A stretch of DNA of 64,000 nucleotides. It comes from Aristolochia californica. Lineage: Eukaryota > Streptophyta > Magnoliopsida > Piperales > Aristolochiaceae. Positions 24,601-36,600 of the stretch are shown piece by piece. The notes under the pieces were generated by a model. It was not told where the DNA came from, ran no database searches, and worked only from the letters and a program-made list of their open reading frames with translations. Numbering within the stretch: the first letter of the stretch is position 1; the number at the start of each line of letters is the position of its first letter. Location of the stretch: contig JARWKL010000010.1 of the NCBI GenBank assembly GCA_029961685.1, positions 30,778,111-30,842,110 on the forward strand, read 5' to 3'. The position numbers and the translations under genes were made by a program.

Positions 24601-27600
24601 GGTTGCCACCACATATAACCACATTTGTGGATGGGAGTCCAACTCCCCGGAGCACAATGCCTCTGCAGCTTGGAAACTTTCAGCCCCTAACAAAATAAAA
24701 TTCTTCATATGGACAGCCATTCGGGAGCAAATCCTTCCTGCCGACAACCTTCACAATCGTAGATTCACCACTCCAGACAGTATCTGCCCCCTCTGCGGCA
24801 CCTGTGAGGAGTCGGTTCATTATGTTCTCCTTCACTGCAGCTACTCTTGGGGTGTGTGGATGGCCATGTTTCAGAAAATTGGCATCCAGTTGGGGCTCCA
24901 CAGTGATCTGTTTGGTACTATCCAAATAGTCTTGGGGACAACTATCCCTAAAATTGGCAAATTGCTCTTCTCCGCTTGCCTGACTTGTGTTCCTTGGTGT
25001 CTTTGGCTGGAACACAACAACCGACGCTTCAACCTCAAATTCAGCAATGTTGAGAGCAGTGTCATCTCCACCGTGGGCCTCATCTCTAGTTGGCTTCACA
25101 CCAGAAAAGAATTTGCTCCCAAGGCGGGTATATCTCTTTGATGGAATTGGCGTCTCATGGCGCATATGTCGGGTCCTCATAAACCTCCTGCCATGGTTGG
25201 GTGAACCCCTCATCCCAGTGATTGCATCAAAATGAATTTCGACGGTAGAGCCTTGGGGTGCCTGGGTCTAGGGGTGGCTTCGAACCGAGCTGGCTCGCGC
25301 TCGGCTCGGTTTGATTCGGTATCTCTCAATCTCAAGCCAAGCTCGAGATCTGGAATAGGCTCGTGTAAATTAATGAGCCAAGCTCGACCGAATCCAGGTT
25401 CGGCTCGACGACTCGCGAGCCGGCTCGTTAACGAGCTGAGTCGGGAGCGGGAGTGGGTGGGGGGGGATTCTTCCTCCCCTCGTCACCGCCGAGCCCTTCC
25501 TGTCCGTTGTTGTCGCCGTCGACAACTGCTCGCCGGCCTTTCGATTTCTTGCTCCGATTTTTTCTTCCCCTCGCCTTCGCCTTTGTTTCCGTTGCATCTC
25601 CCTCGACGACACCGACGTCGTAACCCCCTTCCTCCGCGTCGTCTCGGCCAAATAGCTAATTCCCCCCCCCCCCCCCCCCCCCCTGCACGAAGACGATTTG
25701 CACGTGCGAGATCATAAAGTGAAAAAAAAAAAACTTTTTCCTTTAACTCTCCTTCCTCATGACTCTTGAAGAAATTGAAAATACATTTTAGTAGAAATAA
25801 GTTTCTACGGACTATTAGTGTCTCATGTTTTTTGTAAACATTTTTCTAATAGAAAATTCTTATTAAAAAAATCATATAATTTTCTAAGTAAGATTTTCCT
25901 GCCAAGATGGGCTAGAAAATCGTATAGAAAATTTTTGAATAAGTATTTGACAGTTGATGCTCTAATACTTTTAGCAGGAGGCAATTTTTATTGCAATTTT
26001 GTGTTTGACATTTTATTTGATTAAAAATTTATGGATAAGTATAGTAATATATTAGATTGATTATTAATTTTTATTATTTCCCTAGAAGAGGCAATAAGAG
26101 GTCCATTTAACTTTCCTAAGAAAATTTTAAAATATTTCTTGTAATTTTCTAATAAGTCACTAATAGTAATAGGATTTTATTTAAAGTTTTTTTTGGAAAT
26201 ATATATCATAGGAAAAAAATTTCTAGTTTTTCCGAGAATATAAGTTTCAACCAGGGGCACTAAGGAGACCATAGTAAATTTATGGCTAGATTCAAAAATT
26301 ACAAAACAAGCTAGACAACATTTGGAGTAAAAAAGATTAATTTTGGTGCGTTTTAATCCATTATTGAAATTCAATCCTGAACCTCCTCTATCATTCTTTT
26401 TTTAAAATGTATGCATAATTTTATATATAATTTATTTGACATATATTTTATATAGAGTATTAAATGTAGGTTAAGCTCGAACTCGGGTAGAGCTTGAGCT
26501 CGAACTCAGTTAAAATTATCAGGCTCGTGTTCGATTACAATTTTAGGTTTGAGGCTAGGGTCGGCTCAAGCTCGAGTTCAAAATATTTAAATCAAGCTCG
26601 GCTTGAACAAGGTTTGGACTCAGCTGGATTCGATGCCACCCTTATGCCCAATTTTAAGTAGAGGTCATTCCCAATTTTATGTAAAATGTATGCATAATTT
26701 TATATACAATTTATTTGACATGTATTTTTTGAAAAGTTTTAAATGTATGTTGAAGCTCGAGCTCGGTTAAAATTATTAGGCTCAAGCTCGATAACAATTT
26801 TAGGCTCGAGCCTAGGCTCGGCACGAGCTCGAGTTCGAAATATTTAAATCAAGCTCGGCTCGAACATAAGTAGGTTCAGGCTCGGCTTGGCTCGATGCCG
26901 CCCGTACCTGGGTCCGGTTGGAGCCTGGGGCGTCTTCAAAAATTGCTGACGCAGTTATTCTCTCCTATGCTGGTCCGGTTGGTGTTGCAGATTCAACCAC
27001 TGCCAACATGTCTGCCCTCCATTACGGTGTTAAAATTTTCAGTGACTGTCTTTAAGGAAAACTTCTTATTGAAGGTGATTATATTGTCATCAGCTAGTGC
27101 TCGGGATCCGCCTCCCCTCCCATGGTGACATTGGCCCATTCTATCCTCCATCTCAGACATTGTATCTAGCATTTCATGTTCTTGGCATCATGTTCCTAGA
27201 TCAGCTAACTCTTCAGCCGATAGATTAGCTAAACTTGGGACCTCCCTACAATCTGTCACTGTTTGGGACGGTCCCCCAAATCTGTAATTTAGTTCTGTTA
27301 TAGGTTTCTCTTTTAATAAAATCAGCATCATTTAAAAAAATAATCTTGAAACTTGTATAACTTCTACGTATCTATAATTTTCAACTTCTTACTGCTGTTG
27401 GCTTTGCATAGCTTTTCCTTTGAAACTACCTGATCACAGAGTTTGGTTTTGATTGGAAGCGTTGTGCTCTGTTTTGCTTAAAGTAGCTGCTTCTACATTT
27501 CAACCTTCTTTTGTTTATTTTATGATGGATACTTTGTCTGAACAGACTCGGGTGCAAGCATCAACTCTCTCTTTTCCGGAACTTGTGTCAAAGCTTCCAC

Positions 27601-30600
27601 AAATTGGTGTACAAGGATTATACAGGGGCTCCATCCCTGCTATCCTTGGGCAGTTCTCAAGGTTGGCTTTTTCGAAGTTTGTTTTCCTTTTTGTTGGGAA
27701 AAGATAAAAGAAAAGTTCATCAATGGTTTTATATGCCAAATTATTTTCATTGACATTCTTGTCTACAGTCATGGACTGCGCACTGGAATTTTTGAAGTAA
27801 GCAAACTTGTATTGGTAAATGTGGCCCCTACACTTCCAGATATTCAGGTATGTGATCAGAGTGCTGCTGCATTTTTCCTCTATTGTATACTATCCTGCAA
27901 TGTAATATCTTTCCCTTTGTGCCTCGTACTTCTCTCTCTTACCTTTACTTTTGTAATTTTTTTCCTTTGTGTATTTAGTTTTATGTTATTTATTGTTATA
28001 ACCTTTCAAAAGCACCCTTTCTTCCCAAAAGTCTAATTTATTGACCCAGTTTAAAAGCCAGAGTTGGATTGTGAATGAATTCAGCAAACAAAGCTAAGAA
28101 AATAGAGAAGAAGAAAATAAAAGCTGAGCTAAAAGTGCTTTCGATCTCTATGTTACTGCAGTTTCTTCAATTCTATATTTATAATCATTTCCCAGAACTA
28201 GGTTTTCCGTTAAAACTTGGCCATAGACTTGCCAACTCAAAGTAAATTATTGACTTAAAGACTTTCCTAGGTGTGAACTAATTTTAATTCAACTAGGACT
28301 TCTGAAACGAGCCATTAGAAGAAATTCAGAAGCTAGTGAGAAAAGAACTTACAAATAATAAAATTATTAAGTGTAGATTTTCTCAAGATAAACAACTATC
28401 AGAAAAGAAAAGAAAACCTACTTACTATAAGCTTTCTCTAATTTGACTCTCTTTAAAAATGAAAAAAAGACAACTGATGACTTAAAAGAAGCTGACTTTC
28501 CCATTTCCTCACTTTCTGAAAATAGGCCATACTAGAAGTAAAACTTCTGAGCTGTTTTTTTCCCTCTTCTGAATTATTTTTCCCATAATATCCTCTTTGA
28601 TATGCTGTGCATCATGAATGTTGTTTCATTTCTAGTAGAAGCTCCTTTCTAGGATTCAAGCCAACCACTTCTCTTCTCCTTTTTGTTTTTCACATAGTTA
28701 TACACTAGATATACCAACCTGATTCAGTAGTTGAAGGCCAGAACGTCTTTAGATTGGTATCCTAACTACTGGATCAACTTAATTTCTATGTTTAAACCAT
28801 GAGATGCTCTTAAGTCAGTTCAGGGCTGGAAGGAACCTGTTGTGGACTTGTCTGAAGTAGAAGCGTGGAAACTGAACATTTAGGATATGTGAAGAAAGAT
28901 GTAAAATAGGAGAAGCAAGGAGGAAGAATGAAGAAAGAGAGAGAGATGAGAGAAACTTGAGTGTGTTGAATGGCACTGGATAGAAGAAATGCTACACCCC
29001 CTTTTCTTTTTATTCTTCACTTAAGTGACTTATTGTCTATTTACATAAATCTTTATAACTCACTAACTAGACATCGGAATAACATGTAATCTGGATCATA
29101 GACTTCTAACAATAACCCAATCTTGTTGACACTCCTATAGACTTATATAGAAAATGTAAAATATAAAAATATCCCTACTTGATATTAAGATTCCCTCTCA
29201 AGTTGGAGTATATATTTCTAGAAAGTTCAGTTTGTTACAAAATATCCAAACTCACACTTATCTGAAACTTCGGTAAAAATATCACCAAGTCCGTCACCTG
29301 GCTGAACATAGGGGTCTTCCTCATCACAACATCTCGAATTAAGTGGCAGTCAATCTCTGTTTAGTTCACTCATGGAAAACCGAATTGTTTGCAATGAAAA
29401 TAGTTGCTTGGAGAATACATGTAGGTTTAACTCCTAGAGAACATATTAACTCCCATTAGCTTAGTTGCCGTGTGTATGTACTTTGCTTTTGCACTTGAGC
29501 AGGCTACCATATTTTGCTTCTTACTCTTCCAGCAAAGTAAATTTTTGCCTACAAATAATACAATTCCTAGTAGTAAAGTTTCTATCCAGCTTTGATCCTA
29601 CATAATCTATGTCTGAAAAAAACTGTGTCTATATATGATTGTGTAGGACTCAAAGAACAAGCGGTTCTTTTAAATACTTCAAGATTCATTAAGCAACTTT
29701 CAAATGAACTTTACATGGACACTCTATGAATTGATTCACCACTCTTACAGCAAACAATATATCGGGAGGTGTAACTATAACATACATCAATTTTCTAACC
29801 AATTCAGATACATTGTTTTATTTTTAAGTTCATCATGAAAATCATTACTAACCTTTATTGGTGTCTCTACAGGTTTAGCACCCAACAAGTAGCATATCCA
29901 TAACATACTTCCTTTGGGTTAAGACAATGTGTCTTACTCCGAGCAACTTCTATCCCAAGTACTTGAGTGAACCTAGATCTTTGGTTTGAAAATACTTATT
30001 GGTTGCTCCTTCACTTCTTCAATTTTTTTTTTTTTTTTTTTTGAAAAAGATGTATTTATATTAACAAGAGAAATTACAGAAGAGGGAGCATATCCCTGAC
30101 AACCAGCGATTGTAGGGTAGCTCCCTGCTTAGTAAGCACATTGGCTGCCGAATTTGCGGATCTCAGAATGTGAGACCAAATACAAGATAAAACTGAGGTA
30201 ATTTAAATAATCTCCCGAAAAGTGTCCCAATGGCACCACGGGGGAGGTGATGCATACTTTTTTAATCTCCCCTAACCAACATAGCCAGGAGGTTGTTCCA
30301 TATATCCTTTTCCTTCTAGATCACCATACAAGAAAGCATTCTTGATATCCAACTGCAACAAGGGGCATTCATTCTTAATTTACTACTATAGATACAAGGA
30401 TTTTGACTAAGGTCAATCTAGCTACAACAGAGAAAGTCTCAAACACATCTACTCTATAAGTCTAAGTATACCCCATGGCTACTAGACTGACTTTATACCT
30501 ATCAATAGAACTATTGGCTTTATATTTCATAATATGTACCCAAGAACACCCCACAATTGCAGTGTCAAGAGGTGGATCACATAATATCCATGTACTTCGG

Positions 30601-33600
30601 TCATTTAAGGCCTCTATCTCAACATCTATAGTTTGCTTCCACTGAGGAGATACTAGTCCATCGTACATTGAAAAAAAACAATAGGACAAGAAGACAAGAA
30701 TAATGCAATTTTTTTTAATTGACCAGAAAAAAACAAATGACACAATGAGAAAGAGGATGTCTGTTTGACATACAAATACCTTTCCGAAGAGCAATAGGAA
30801 GATCTAAATTACTAATCTCTGGAGCTGCAAATGAAGAAGATTTTGGCATAGGTGGGAGAGAAGATAGCAAACATAAATCGATACCTGCACAAGCAGTGTA
30901 GGCCCCACTTCAAAAATTAGTGTTTTGAACAAAAAAATTCTAATCTAAACACATTCATGCAAATCCAATCTCAATAAGACCAATTGACACCCTAAACTAG
31001 TGAAATTTCTTCAAAAACTGGTTGACATCAGCCTTCTTGTAGATGATACGTGATTGGATGTGCCACAGATGGAGTTGCACATGACGGGGCCAAATAGGGG
31101 TGCACTGGAAACACCACCAAAGAGAGTTTTCCTAAGTGATAAGGCCACCCAGGGGCAGCAGCACTTCACAGGTGAAAAACAACTGCAACTGCAGCAGTTG
31201 GGGTGCAGGGGCACGCATAGCCAGTTGCGGCAGGGCCAAATAAGGGTGCATTGGAAACACCACCAAAGAGAGGTTTCCAAAGTGATACAACAACCCCAAA
31301 TCTTCAGAAAGCCCACCCAGGGGCAGTAACACCTTTACTGGGCTCAGAAACGTGAAACAAGCAAAAAACAGCCACATCTGTAGCAGCTGGGGCACACACA
31401 TCCAGCTGCTATTGCATAGGCGCATGCCGGGCACAAGGCGACATGTGCAGCAGGGTGCGTGGAGCACACGATAGCACGCGCATGGCCAGCAGCTGCTGAC
31501 TAGCTGTTTCCTTTGAAATTTGAAATTTGAGTTTTCCACCTATCCAAATGGATTGTGATAGGGTTGTTTGAGACAAATAAAAGGGGGATTTGTCTTGATT
31601 ATGTGGCATATTCTCATAGGACATTGTCTGATATGGGGACACCCCATTCTTGTCAAGGTTCAGTTCTCTTTGTTTTGGCTTTGTTTCTTCTTGAAAGAAA
31701 GGCTTAACTTTTCTCCCAAAGTAAGCTAGGCCACACGCTGAGGAACTATTTGATTGGACCCCTTCGCCGATGATGGAGCAGTGAGCTGAAGGAACGGAGG
31801 AAGGGAAGACCGATGGAAACGTCAGATATCGAGGCTCAACAGAGACAAGAGGATAGGGGAAAATCGCCGGCGATGGAGGAAGATGGGCCTTGGAGCACGG
31901 TGAAGGGAAGGTCTGCAATTCACAAAAGAAGCAGCAGAAGAGGAGAAGCATCGTGGGTACATGGCGACACAGAAATCTCGATGGAGCTAACGCAGGGTCA
32001 GGCAGTTCGTATAACGATAAGGAATGGGCAAAGACGATCGTATATCTCTATCCCCCTTGCTTCAATCTCAGATTTTTCCCGCGTTTTCAAAGAAGGAGAT
32101 AACAGAAATGCTCCGCGATTTCGTGAAATCCGTATTGATGAAATTTCTTTTACCATATCTGTATTCCGGAAAAAAGGTATCAGAGAGCTAAAAATTCTTC
32201 AGAGGAGAGGACTCAAAGTCATGGCGCGCGTGTACTTACCGGAATTTCTCGGCGACTATCACTGTTGGAAAGAGCTGCGAAGCTCGATCCTGGCTCTCGA
32301 CGAGAAAATTGTTAAGACCTCTGTGACGAGAAAGGGCACAAACAATCTACCTCCCCGGAAAGATATTCGTCACTTCCCCCCCCCCCCCCTTCCAATGTCC
32401 ACTGCGAACAACAAAATCCCTAAACCCTCTTTCTCTATATCACCCACAAACCCCCTCCAGAAAATCCCCCAGACTCCCGATAAATTCCTGGTCATAAATC
32501 TACCCCCGGATCTTTTCGAAAAAGGAAAACAGAAACTCAGCACAAGCCTCATCGTGGAATCCCCCTCGGCGAGATGGAATAGCCTCAGACTCACTCTCTG
32601 GTTAGGCGAGTTTTTCTCTCTCCAACCAAAAATTGCGTGGATGGCACCCGGGAAGTGGCTGGTTACTACGAAATCGAGAGAGGAAATGGAATAAATTTTG
32701 GGGAATAAGAAATGGCTACAAGAAGAGGAACTATTTGCGACGGAGTGGGAAACAACTCTGGTAGGGCAGCCTCTCGGCCAATGGGTTTCAATCCGTGGCC
32801 TACCAATCGAACTATGGACGGAGGAGGTACTCAGTAAAATTTTTACTTCCTTTGGAAAGATAATACAATGGTCGGAATCCACGGTGGATGGCTCCAAACT
32901 GGATGTTGCTATGGCTTTCGTCGACCCCAAATGTCAATGGAGAGAGACATGCTACCAAAAACTGAGCTTCGGTGAAGATTTCGTATGGCTAGAGATGTCT
33001 TTCGGGGAGCTCGGTGTACTGCGGCCGCCGGATGCGAAAGAGAAACACTATTCCGGAGACCAGCGTGACTCTGGGACGAGAGGGGAGTTTTTCGAGAAGC
33101 ACATCGATCCTGGAAAAAGAGGTACGTCTGTCAGCTAAAGTTAATTTGCTTTCTGATTCAAAGTTTGAAAAAGGGGACTTTGCAGTCGAGGCTTTTAAAA
33201 TTATTTCGGAACCCCAAAAAGCTACCGTGGGTAGCGTGTCTGGGCTCTCCTCTGGGTTACCCCTCACAGCACCAAACAGATCACTCACGGATTCCAATGA
33301 GCAATGCACTCATTCCCTCCTCACTTCAATTCAAAATTCAAATCAAAACAAGGAGAAGGGTGCACCGAGGACAAATACATTCTCGGAAGTCGTGTCCCTT
33401 CAAAATCCAAAAAAAAATGTCAGCGTATCTCGATAAAAGAGCCTGGTTCAGAAATCAAGTCTGACACTTCACGCCTCTCGGATAATACTGGTATATCAAT
33501 TTTTTCAAATTCCAAGAATACCCTCTCCCCTATCTTGGCGTCTTTCTTTTCATCTAGACCCAAGTTTACCACTCATCCCAAGTTTATAGAAAGGAAAAAA

Positions 33601-36600
33601 CAAAAAGAGAAGATAAATTTGAACCTCGAGCCAAGAGCCTCTCATGCGCGTTAGCCCGAGGAACCAGTATTCACGTTAGGCTCTGACGCATCAAGCTCAG
33701 ATTTAGGAGAAAGTCACGAATCCGCCTTCCCCCCGACTTCTGTCTCTTTCGGGGAATGGAATGAACATTCTCAAGGAACTTTTCTAAGTCTTCTTCAAAT
33801 TCCTGCCAAGCAAGGATCAGACATAGAGAAAAGAAAGGTTGGCGAATTTCACAGAATTATCAAACACTCAAATGGAGACTGATTAGGCAGAATACCCAGG
33901 CCAAGGAAAATTCCCAAACAGGGTTCCAAGCTCTCCCCCTCTACAGAATACTTACCAGAGAAGTAGAGGAAATCTGGAAACTAATTTATCTCAGAGAGAA
34001 GCTACTAGCCTTGCTGTAAAAAAGAATATAGATCCGGCCCCTTCTCCCACTGACAGAGCTGAGAGTATTGTGAAGGAACTTCACATGGAGAAGAAAAATT
34101 ATGACGAAGAGACATGGAAAAATATGATGGAATTGGCACGCCTAATGGGCGTGATGTATCAAGAACAGCTGAAAGGGGACATTACGGCGGTGGGAGTACA
34201 TGGCCGGGGTAGCAAATGATCTTGCTATCTTGGAATGTCAGAGGGATTGGCACTACTCGGAAGCGCGGCACGATATCAAGTTACCTATCTCAATTCAAGC
34301 CTTCAATTGTCATATTCCAAGAAACAAAGTGTCAAGAGAGGACAAATGATATTGCCAAAGAACTTTGGGCGTGCCCCTCAATAAAGTGGGCAACGGTGAA
34401 TGCTATTGGCCACTCCGGAGGTATCTTTGTTGCATGGGACTTGACAAAGTTTGACTCTCTTAATATCATGGAAGGTCGTTTCTCTTTGGGTATACAGTTC
34501 AGAGATCTCTCCACTGACAGAATTTGGTGTGTGGGTGGATTATACGGTCCAACTAGTTACAGAGACCGTAGCCTACTCTGGGAAGAGTTTAGTACGCTTC
34601 TGGAGAATTGGAATTTCCCATGGCTCCTTGCAGGGGATTTCAATGCCATCAGATATTGTCATGAGAAGAGCCCCCCGGCTACCCGCATTACAGCCTCTAT
34701 GCTAGGCTTCTCAGACTTCATTGGGGGGAATGGTTTGGATGAGATTCCCTTATCCGGGAAGAATTACACATGGACCAACAGTCAGCAGCAACTCGTATTA
34801 TCTAAATTGGATCGATTCTTGGCATGTAACAACTGGCTGCAGATGTTTGGAAATGTTACTGGAAGAGTTCTGAACAAGGTAGGCTCAAATCATTGGCCTA
34901 TCTTGTTGACATCAGTGTTTGAAAAATGGGGGCCTACGCCTTTTCGGTTTGAAAACTCTTGGTTAATGGAGGAAAATTTTGAGTCTCTTATTCATGGTTG
35001 GTGGGATGAGGGTTCGAGTCTTGGTAGAAGGGAGTGGGTACTTCCCCTAAAACTGTGCTTCATCAAAGGAAAAATTAAGGAGTGGGCCACTAGTCGTCAT
35101 ACTTCTTTGGTTGCTGAGAAGGCTTCTCTCATATCCCAGATTGCGGCTCTGGACGTGGTGGAGGAACAAAGGTACTTAACTTCCGATGAATTTTCGCTTT
35201 GAGTCTCTTTCAATTTTAAGCTAAACACTATTCTACACCGAGAGAAAGTTCGATGGAAGCAAAGAGCCAGATTCAAATGGCTAAAAGAAGGAGATGCAAA
35301 TACCAAATTTTTTCATGCCGTCGCTTCGGCAAAAAGGAGGTCCAATCGAATTACCTCATTATGTATTAATAATGAGGTAACGTCATGTCGGATATCAAGT
35401 ACTAATGAGCTAGTTAAGTTTTTTACAGAGTTATACTCAGAGGAGTGTACCAGCAGGCCGAAGCTTACACACGTTAGCTTTTGTCGCATCTCCACAGCAG
35501 CGGCAACACTAATTGAATCTCCTTTTTCTTCGGCTGAAATTGAGCGGGCCGTCCTGGGCATGGAGAGTGACAGGGCACCGGGCCCAGATGGTTTTAATGG
35601 GGACTTTCTGAAAAAGTTTTGGGCTCGTCTAAAGGAAGATATTAGTGCTATGATCCACGACTTTTTCAGAAACGGCATCACATACCGAAGCATTGGCGCG
35701 TCATTTTTCACATTGGTGCCGAAAAAAGCAAGTGTTGAGAAACCTGAGGATTTTCGCCCCATCAATCTTGTTACGAGTGCATATAAAATCATTGCGAGAA
35801 TCTTAGCACATCGTTTAAAGGCAGTGCTCCCCATCGCCATTCACAGAGGTCAAGGCACTTTTCTTAAGGGGAGAGAGATTCTGGATTCCACAATGGCTGC
35901 ACACGAGCTTATGGACCATTTCAGCCGTAATCAGGACCCAAGAATCGCCCTAAAGCTTGATCTTGAAAAAGCTTTTGATAGAGTAAATTGGATCTTGCTA
36001 GATGAAATAATGGAAAAAATGGGTTTGGAGAAAGATGGCGATTTTGGATTAGGAATTGTGTGGGTTCAGCATCATATTACCTTATACTCAATGGCTCGGT
36101 ATGTGGATATTTTAAAGGAACTAGGGGTATTCGCCAAGGGGACCCTCTTTCCCTGCTCCTATTTAACATAGTAGCAGAATTCTTGTCCGCTATGTTCTAT
36201 TCAGCGGTCGACCTTGGATGGCTATCTCCAACAAGTCCGCACCGGGCTTTTAATATTCCGATTCTACAGTACACAGACGATACTATTATTTTTGGAGTCG
36301 GAGATATGCACAGTGTTAGGAAGATAAAGGCAGTATTGGGACTTTTTGAAATAGCATCTGGGCAAAAAGTTAATTGGGGGAAAACATCTCTCATAGGATT
36401 TAATGTTGGACCAGGAGAACCTTACAGAGATGGCAAGTTTATTTGGTTGCTCTACTACTACACTTCCTTCAAAATATCTTGGCCTCCCTCTATTTCATGG
36501 GCGTATTTCTCAGAACTTATGGAACCCGGTGGTAGAAAAAATTTAAGCTTGGTTAGCAACTTGGAAGGGGCGGCTCCTCAGCAAAGCAGGTAGATTGATA

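Larger units (their letters stand above)
21150..27340 (+). mobile_element. LINE-3: degenerate L1-type LINE in the carrier intron, split by an hAT-like element
   Basis: Order on the plus strand: proline-rich ORF1 tail (about 21150-21400), endonuclease (21585-22200; [24 protein letters not shown]), RT (about 22600-23720; [18 protein letters not shown] near 23105, QFTDDTICF near 23580), linker (23915-24226; GGLGICP, LLKWIWK), zf-RVT (about 24690-24850; KIKFFIW...CPLCG...H..LHC), and RNase H starting at NFDGRA (25234). The hAT-like element interrupts RNase H at 25269, and it resumes at 26915 to about 27270. A short A-rich end lies at 27331-27340. Many stops and frameshifts. Confidence 0.85.

Noticed and set aside
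25232..25717. 161-codon ORF with Arg-rich and poly-Pro segments
   Set aside because: It starts in LINE RNase H and runs into the hAT-like element and its poly(C); no protein family.
31011..31539. Cys-rich minus-strand ORFs (possible small secreted protein)
   Set aside because: They overlap two copies of a short internal repeat (for example GGAAACACCACCAAAGAGAG at two sites) inside Copia-B; no start context, signal or homology supports a gene.
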